NCBI GenBank assembly: GCA_011009095.1
Contig: VTPC01090698.1
Span: 1 to 64,000 of the forward strand
DNA: 64,000 bases
Origin: Ignelater luminosus
Taxonomy: Eukaryota; Arthropoda; Insecta; Coleoptera; Elateridae
Reading direction: 5' to 3'
Shown piece after piece: positions 40,501 to 49,500 of the stretch. A model generated the notes under the pieces. The model had not been told where the DNA came from. It ran no database searches and saw only the letters and a list, made by a program, of their open reading frames with translations. Position 1 is the first letter of the stretch; each line of letters opens with the position of its first letter. The translations under genes were made by a program, and so were the position numbers.

Positions 40501-43500
40501 GAATATCTAGCCGATCGGACTCTTCGTAGGGTTTCGGTGGGACGCAACCCGGAACGGTTTTTCGGTCAAATTTGAAGTGAGAGATTTTCTGGAATCGGTC
40601 GGGGTTCTCGTTTATCTGCGTCGAACGGCAAAAATTCCTATCCCTGCACTCTTCTAGTTTCCTCTAAGCCGAGACCTGTTAAAGGAATTTGCCATAAAAG
40701 GTGTTTTAACAGCGCAAAGATTCAAAATCGAGACTAACATCTCTTTTTCTACTCGTTACTGGTAATTAATAAGTTCTGGCCAAAAGTTTTAGTTTGTCAA
40801 GGCGCCTGGTGCACAGGCTCTGGTTCCACTGACATTAATATAATAATAGGGACTGTATGGTTAATCTTAAAAATCTCAATCTATTAAAGAACGGGGGTGC
40901 TCACTTGTTTTTTTTTCTAAATTACAACATTTTGATTTTATGATTTCACACTTCTTACGATTCGACCGCTAGAGGGCGCTACAGGTCAAACCAAAGACGA
41001 CTCGCAGCTCAGAAACTATAAGGGTTTTTGCCGAGCGACGCAGCTTCGTAAGCACTATGGTGCGATAAAAGAGAAAATCCGGTGAAAACTCAAAAACTCC
41101 CAAAGCTTTCCAAGAAACCGTTTGGGGAATCTGCAAACTTTACAATCCCCACCAAAACCGTCTGGATAGTCTGATCAACATAATATTCGAGATATCTTCT
41201 GGGAGTGTTTATCTATCTACTTGAGAAAATCCGACTCGATTTGATTCATTCCGAATTTTACACCAGGGCACGCCTAGATGCCCACTTAAAAAACTTGTAA
41301 CTCAGTTAATTACGGTCCGATCAAGCTAGGATCTTTTCTAAAGTAAAAAGTATCATTAGGGCAACAAACTTAGGTGAATATCAGTGGCGTCTCCACGTTT
41401 CTTGAGGTCGGTTGGAACAAAAAAAAAAACGTATTTTGCCTCCTATTGGACCTTTTTGGGGCGGTTATCCGAATTCCTAGGGAAACGTAGTTGTAGCACT
41501 TTGATGTGCCATGGAATTGGAAACAAAAAAACGTTCAATCCACTTTTTCGTATAAGATCATCTTCTAGGTCGACAACGGGAAAAACTGAAAATGGTGCAA
41601 ATACGGCTTTGGAATGAACATTTGTGTCGGAACGGTACATCCTATCGATTCGAAACCTTAACCATCGTAAAGAAGAAAAAGAATAAGCCCCTCGTTGTAT
41701 CTGAAAATCGGATTTGAGGGTATAACGTAGAAATTTTTTTGTCTATAGGCGTGCGGTCGGGTAGTGATCCATAGGAGCGTTGCGGGAAGATATCTCGCGC
41801 TCTCAAATATTCGATTCTTATGGTAAGGGCTATACCAAGAGTTATCGCAGGCATAGCTCGTGTGCAAGGAAGCAATATGGGCCGACTGCGATTTTGCTAA
41901 CTTCTAAGAATATTAAAAGAAGAGTGCAAAATGAGAAATGATGCGGCACAATGAAGTACGTTCTGCGTTTCCGTAAAATGATTATTGCAAAGTATCTTGA
42001 TAATGGTTCTCAATCGAACTTAATAACTGAAGCAATAGAGCACTAATTCAACCTAAGTAACAACAATCGCGCGGGGAACAGCACAGTTTGAAACACACTA
42101 CTACATCAAACTTTCCAGAAAAGGAATAAAATTCACACACGCTAGGAAAGAGAATTTTTTTGAAAACATTTGCAAGAAATTTTGTTGTTTCTATTTTATG
42201 TCGAGTAAAAATAAAATAAAAATAAAGTCGTAAACCGACAGTTAAATGTATTGGTGACGGTGATAAAATAATATTGAACGTTGAGATGGATTGCGTGAAG
42301 TACAGGTGTGTCAATCCTACAGCTCAGAAGCTATTAAAGCTGCCTATACTGCAACTACTTTGTTATTATAGTAGCCTAACTTGCAAGTAATACAAAAAAG
42401 AAAATCATAACCGCATTGCAGAAATACGGAAAGCTCTTTTATTATCATCATTATTATTATTATTATTATTATTATTGTATCGAGATAATGCAGATATGTA
42501 TAATTTCTAGTCAAGTTCACGTCTGTTCTAGTATTCAATGTTATCTCTCAATCACATTCACCAGCTCCTAACCTTTCAATAATTACAATTCCAACCCAAA
42601 CATTCATGAATAGAAACACATTTCGAGATAACTAAGAATCGCAATGAATTTCTCCTTCACATTGTGACAGACTCATTTTGTTTTATCGTCGAACAGAGGC
42701 CAATGCCAATGGGATTTCTGCATAATAAATTGCAGAAAAGTAGAAGATACTTAGAAACATGTTTGAGTTACGTAGTGCCAATGGTAAATAAAAGCGTGTC
42801 CGTCATAAATAAAGTTTTATTGCCATACCTGGCTTGAATTACAATAATGAAAGAAAAGTAGATCAAAAGTACCACTTTTCGGGGTTCATTCAAGCAAACG
42901 AGGTTAGGAGTTACGACCGGGTCAGGTAACAAACATAAAAAGTTTTTTAGGGAGGCAGCACGTAATGTATAATAAAAGTAGGCCACTTAAATGCTTGTAT
43001 ATAAATTACTTCATTGGAATAATTAAAAAACAACAAGTAAGAAAGTGGATTGATTTTTCAATTTAAAAAACAATTGAATGCGATACTCTCTATGAATATT
43101 TGCAAATTGCACAAGACTAGAATTTCCACAAATTAAATTTATTCACAAGAAACAATTAAGCAAATTTCATGGCTGTAATTGTGTTATTCATTCTGAATAA
43201 TTTTAATGGCCACCAAACCAGAACAGGAATGCGAAATTCGGAGATGTCTCATCATCGCGCATTACATCATCAACCCATACACCAGACCAAACTAACAACA
43301 TAACATAACAAGCATATAAACACACATTATTATTTATAAACTTAATACAAAAGACTATCGAAAATATGCTAATGTACGTGGGTAAAAGTCATTTTATGTT
43401 AATGGGTTTATAAACCAGACACTCCCATGATGAAATAGAAAACTATGTAAAATATAAAAATTGAATAATTGCAATATTTAGGAAACAGAGCGGAAAATAT

Positions 43501-46500
43501 GGTGTGTATTATTTTTAGAACTGAAACCACCAGCCGTAATTATTTTCGAATTAAAAACTGACGTTTTCGTCTCAAGGACACTTGCTTTTCATCTACTAAA
43601 TCAAACGACTGCAGATTTTATTACGTACAGGTTATGTAATCTTGACTCACTCAGGTGTGTTCAGTTAGAACTGGTATTAATAATATTGTTTAGTTAAACA
43701 TTTAGGTTAGAAATGAATATCGCAAAGTCCAACATGCAAGGTAATAAATTCCGGTTGAAGTTTGCATGTTCCATTTTTCATTTTATAATTTAAGCAAGAT
43801 GGCGGTGTTTACTTAAATAACTGACAAACAAGCATAAATTTCATAATATTATATATTAGCATGTGGTATGCACGCCACTGAAATACTATTTTTCAATATT
43901 GGTACAGAAATTAAAATGTTGGACTTTGAGCCCCATCAACAGGCGCAATAATAAATAATTTATATTTAATTTATAATTATCCCCATTTTTTAATCATAAA
44001 ACCTAACAAAAATACAAAAAAATATATATATATAAAAATAATGCATCCATTTTATAAATAATGCTTACGCAAGAGCCAGCGATTTTCGCTATCAATAATT
44101 TACATACAACACATACTATAAAAATAACTGTGATGTGTCGGATTTTCATTTTATTACAAAATCGTCATATGTTTTTGGTTGCTGTTCTCGTTTGTTCATT
44201 CACGAAAAGTATGTGGGCAATTTTAATACGCACAATCCCGAGTTTCCTGTGTGCTACATTAGTTACGGTTGGTTTTGCTAAACAAAAACATCACTAGATG
44301 AAAAATGTAGGGGAGTAGGTACTACAAAAATCTAGTCAGCGTAGAAATACATAATAACATATGTATCTTTTTTGTTTTTAATTTCATTGAACACGAGTTG
44401 ATCTAAAAAAAACCTAATTCTTGTAGTTAAATATATCGGGTGATCAAATACAAAATCGCAGTCATTTCTTGTTTTTTTAAATTAAACATGGGATGTTCGT
44501 TCTATGCGATTTTCTTTTTTTAGAGAAATATTCATTGTGTTGTGCCGACTAGATTTTGATTTTACTTTCTTTTTATAGTAAAAATATTTAGTACAAAACT
44601 TGTTCATGTGTTTTTGTTCAACAAAAAAATTCTATGGCCTAGCGTCTGAATTTACTTTGTTTCAAGGAGTCACACTCATACAACTACAACAAGTGCTTGG
44701 TTGGGGTGTCGAACGCAAGAGGCCTCACTCGTGAACTTTCTTTTACATATGTTTTGTGAGGGCCGTTTAATGCATAACCAATGTAGCATCTCACTACGTT
44801 TCTGGGCACAGGATGGTCACTATGAGTACAACCGTGTCCCGTTTGGCCTTCCCAGTGCCTTGTGCGCTTAATGAACACTATCTTAGCTCCTTATAAGAGT
44901 ATAGCCGACGTGCTAATTCCATCTGTCTATGTGTCCGATAACTTGGAACACCTCGAGACTGTATTAAAAATATTGAGGGGAGAAGACTTAACTCTCAATT
45001 TAAAGAAATGTGACTTCCTTCAGCAGTCCGTTACGTATCTGGAGTAAATATCGACTGATGAGATTAAACGTGGGGAGGACAAAATTAAAGTTGTTCAAAA
45101 TTTCTCGGAAGTAAGGCAGGTGCGTCGGTTTTTAGGCTCAACGAACTTTTTCAGGCACCCAAATATGACCTTAATTGGAATTCGGGTTCTGAACAACAAT
45201 CGGCGCTTGACACCTCGAAAACCACTGTAGTCGGTCGTCCGCTTCTGGCCATCTATGGTCCAGAAGTCGCGACTGAAGTACACACCAACACGAGCGCGCT
45301 CTAAATGGTTGACATACTCCTACAAAACCACCAGACCAAGACAGCAGACAAACTACGTACAGCAAACAGAAATACCACTCTTTTGAACTCAAAGTCGTGT
45401 CCATCCTGACCCACTATAATTCATGTAACGTGCCTACCTCGCCTACTAGGAAGCGAGTCTAGTACATCTATCTTCAGCTTTTGGCTTGTTTGCTTTTAGC
45501 GAAATGGGTTCCTGAAGTTCTTGTATCAACGGCAAGATTTTTCTGAATTTATTTGAGTAACTATTTGTTAAAGAGAAAACGATCTAAAAAAATAAAAGTA
45601 GGTACTCCTATAAGAAAGCGTCAGGACACGCCTTCGGCGGCCAGGTCTTCACACACACTGTGCATCCCAATCGTGACTGTGGTTTCTTATAGTTAGCACG
45701 CACCCCATGTCCAATTTAAATCGACAAAAGCTCGCCTATGTAAGACATTTGACAATTATTTTCCGTCGGGGAAAATCGCTTTGTTTCGATCTACTTTTAA
45801 TTTTTGTTCTAAAAGATTACTCTTTTTTTAAACGAATTTTAGTTTTACCTCTAACACTCACACTGGTTTATCTTCAAAAATTGATTCTCATTTAGATTTC
45901 ACAATATTGACGTTAACATAACCTACAATTTACCATTTAAGACAAAACAGAAAAACAAACAAATAGAAAAAAGTTCGATCCATTTTTATCTTACAGATTA
46001 TCCTCTACTGATCTGTATTTCCGTCCTGATTTCACTTCAAGGATCTTAAAGTACAATTTTAACAACTTTTTCATTTATTGGATGATGAACGTGAGACTTT
46101 GCAGTCTTTCAGATAAACGCCATATGCAAAGTACAATACTGATGTACACCAAATGAGTAAGCCTTGTTAACTCACAGGAAGACACTAAGGTGTTCTTATT
46201 TTAACAATTTAACGCAGAAGGTTGTGTTAGGAAAGCGAAGCTTTACTATGGGGTCATCGGAGGTTTGGTGGATGTTACAGCCCAACTGTGGGCTACCGTA
46301 GATTACTGTTTGAGGACAAAACCTGGTCGTGAACCGTCGTAGAAAATCTGGTAGAAAGCGAAGCTCGGTGGTAGCTGTTTCATCTGACGTTTGGCAGAAG
46401 TTGAAGCCTTACCATGCGCCACAACAGATAACATGTTCAAAACCAAAATCCAGCCTGTAGGAAAAGTGAAGCCTTATCGAGGATCATCCGAGATCTGGTG

Positions 46501-49500
46501 GATTTTACAGTCCGATCGTAGGCGATCCGTTTGAGGACAAAACGCAATCGTGAGAAGAAGTTGAAAGAAAGTGAAACCCGGCGGTGGACCATCACAAGTG
46601 GCCCGTTTCAAAGCGAAGTCTTATGATAACTTATTCAAGGTTTATTAAGAGGTTGAAGCCTCTATCGTAGTCCACCACAGGTGGCTTGTTTGAGGAGGAA
46701 ATCTAGCTTCTATTGAAAAAGTAAAGTCGTACCGTTGATGTTGGAGCACGGCTGTGGGTTACGGTAAGAGGCGTGTTTGAGGACAAAAACCCGACCATGA
46801 GTCGTAGAAGATAAAAACAATGGCCTCTTGTAGGGCGAAGCCCAACCTTGAAGCACCTGTTATTAGAAGAGAAAGCACAACTGCAAACCGTCTAGAAGTA
46901 TCTGGTGAAGGCTTTACTATACCTGATGAAGAGAAAACCCGGACTAATTAGACTATTAGAGAACAAGATCCAAACATGAGCCAGCAAAGGGGATTTGGTA
47001 GAAAGCAAAATCCGACAATGGGCAACCGCCTTCTTAGAAAATGAAGCTTTACTGTAGATCATCAGACAGTCTGGCGAGGGGGAGAGTGAACTTCGACTAT
47101 GGGTTGCTAAAGGTGACCTGTCTGAGAATAAAAATTTGGTAGAAAGCAAAGCCTGATTATGGTCCACTGCAGGTGACCTGTCTGAAACCAAATCTTCTCT
47201 TGAGTACGGTCAAAGGAAATTCGGCAGAAGGTGAAGTTCGACTATGGGCCACCACAAGTGGTCTTGTTAGGAGAGTGAAGCGTAAGCGACCGAGAGAAAA
47301 GCTTGTCGACGTGGAGTTTGGCGATTTTTCCAGTCGGGTAAAAAACATTTTGTTTTGGTTTATGTTTAAGTTTTGTTCTAAAAGGTTGTACTTTTGTCAT
47401 TCATTTTTGCTTTTTTAAGGGATTCTTTCTCACTGCACCGTCTTCTGTTCAAAAAAAAAAATCAAAACGACCAAAATTCTTAGATATACACTGAACATCA
47501 GCCACTTGCGTTTTAAGATTCTATACGTCAAGACGAATCCTCCAATATGGGACTCGGCATTAATCGGATATAAACAATCGAGTCAGATTCGATCGTAACC
47601 AATGAAAATGGAAAACTTCCCCATCGATTTTTGCAATTTTTTCTTCGGATTCGTATTCAGGGTTTCGAGTTCTGCCAGCAGACACTTATTCTACCAAGCT
47701 ATCTTCAGTTGTTTTAAAACGGTTGAGTCTTTCCAGTTCTTCAGGAGTTTGACAATCAAGTTGGCAGGTTTGGTATCATTGAAATCATAACGAAAATCTG
47801 TAATTACTAATTAAGACTTTTGAAATATAGAGGGTGTCCCATCTGAAATTAAGAAGTTAGTGTTTACATTCCAGAAACTGTAAAAGTGGTAACAACGCCA
47901 ATAATAACCATTGAGTTTGTAGAAAGGCACTGTAGCGATGATAGGTTATCTGTAACAACCAGTATAACAAATACGCAAGGATAATCTAGAAAGATCCTAG
48001 AGGCACCAAAGAGTTTAGGTAATTTCTAATCAATTTTAATTTAGAAAATAATCCAATACTGCAGCCAAGTACGTACAATAAGTTTCCAAATCAACAATAT
48101 TTGTTTGGTTTTCATTTCTTTAGAAGAATCTTAATCTGACAATATGAACAAATTACACCTTCAGTTGGTATTATAAAGGCTGCAAGATCGCAGTTTCAAA
48201 AGGAAAATGAAAAGTTTGCAAGATATTACTTTTTAAAATTACACCTAATAATCAAGAATGGAAACTAGTACACATGGAAGTGATATCAGATCTGATAAGT
48301 AAATCTCTGGATTCTACCGTGACATCAGAAATAAACCAAACAAAGTTGTTGAAACAAAGTAAATGAAATAAGAAAATAATTTCTTTTCTCATTTTAGGCA
48401 GACCATATAGTTGTGATCTTTAAAATATAAAAGCGACTAAGCAACTGGAATATTTTTGATGGCCGGAAGTGAAAAATAAAATTTCCGCTTGAAAGGTTAA
48501 CTAGAAGTATCTATTTGCAAAACTAAAATTGAGGTATAATGTCATTTTAGCAAACCTGATATTATCTCCGAACATAAAAATTAAATACAGGCTAAGTTTG
48601 TGAAATTCATGTTTCAATTACAGAAATTTACTCTTTCCTATTATGTAATTAAATAATCGTGTAGTCGTGGTAGTATCAAAGAAAGCTTCGCTCGTACGAA
48701 CGACATTCCCAATGGCTACAAAGCACGCCATGATTTTTATTTCGTTCCCAACTGTGGGAAACACTCCATCCTTAATTACAGCTAGATGAATACGTGTTGT
48801 AGATATACAAATTCCAGCTAAATTATCTCCCCAGTTATTAATTTCTAACATAATATTCTATAAATATAAGAAAAAAAAAGAATGCGAATTTGAAAATAAA
48901 ATTACACCCGATGACATCTCTTAACAACAGTAATTATTTTTAGTGCCGGATGTAAAACGCTTTCTTTACTCAATTTACTTTTACTGTAAATACCGACCCA
49001 CTTGCAAATAATATTTTTAAAAATAAATGTGAAACAATAGCTTGCTGCACGCTCTCGTCATGAAAGCGCAAAGTATAGACAGAGCATTAGCAAACAGATT
49101 TTTATCATCTTTTAAAGTAAACAGGATTTTGCATTATTAAATTTAATTCTGATCGACGATAAAAAAAATGGAAAAGGAAATTATTGCGTGAAACCGATTA
49201 AATCTTATCGTTAAAAAATTTTTGTTGAGGACGTAGTATACATAGCGAGACCCACCACATCCAGCACACACTTAATTATAACAAACGATAGCAGGTCTTG
49301 GGTCAATACATAAATTGATTAATGTGATAAAATTACAATATACATTCATCAATGATGGACTGCCCTTGAAATACTTCAGTCAATTGAGTAAAAAAACAAA
49401 CAATTAACAATGGTATATAAAGTTTTTGTTATAATATAACAAAGAGACAAAAACTTACCCTTTTTTACTTTCTTATCGACCTTCTTTTCCTTATCAGTAA

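Larger units (their letters stand above)
31408..49458 (-). other. unc-115: abLIM intron 1 (about 18 kb)
   Basis: Between the N-terminal exon and LIM1. It holds a perfect palindrome (32082-32281), a long-TIR mariner (34244-35779), tandem repeats (38900-39345), a GC-richer repeat (40970-41270), an ATT microsatellite, a gypsy remnant (44785-45420), a higher-order repeat unit (46230-47285) and an Hsp70-like fragment (48618-48851). The stretches 32300-34240, 35780-38890, 41280-44780 and 47300-48600 show nothing I can name. Alternative first exons of abLIM could hide here. Confidence 0.65.

Noticed and set aside
46892-47418. Frames of 60-130 codons on both strands within the 46-54 kb repeats
   Set aside because: They differ from unit to unit, carry no domain, and are expected in GC-richer, stop-poor repeats.
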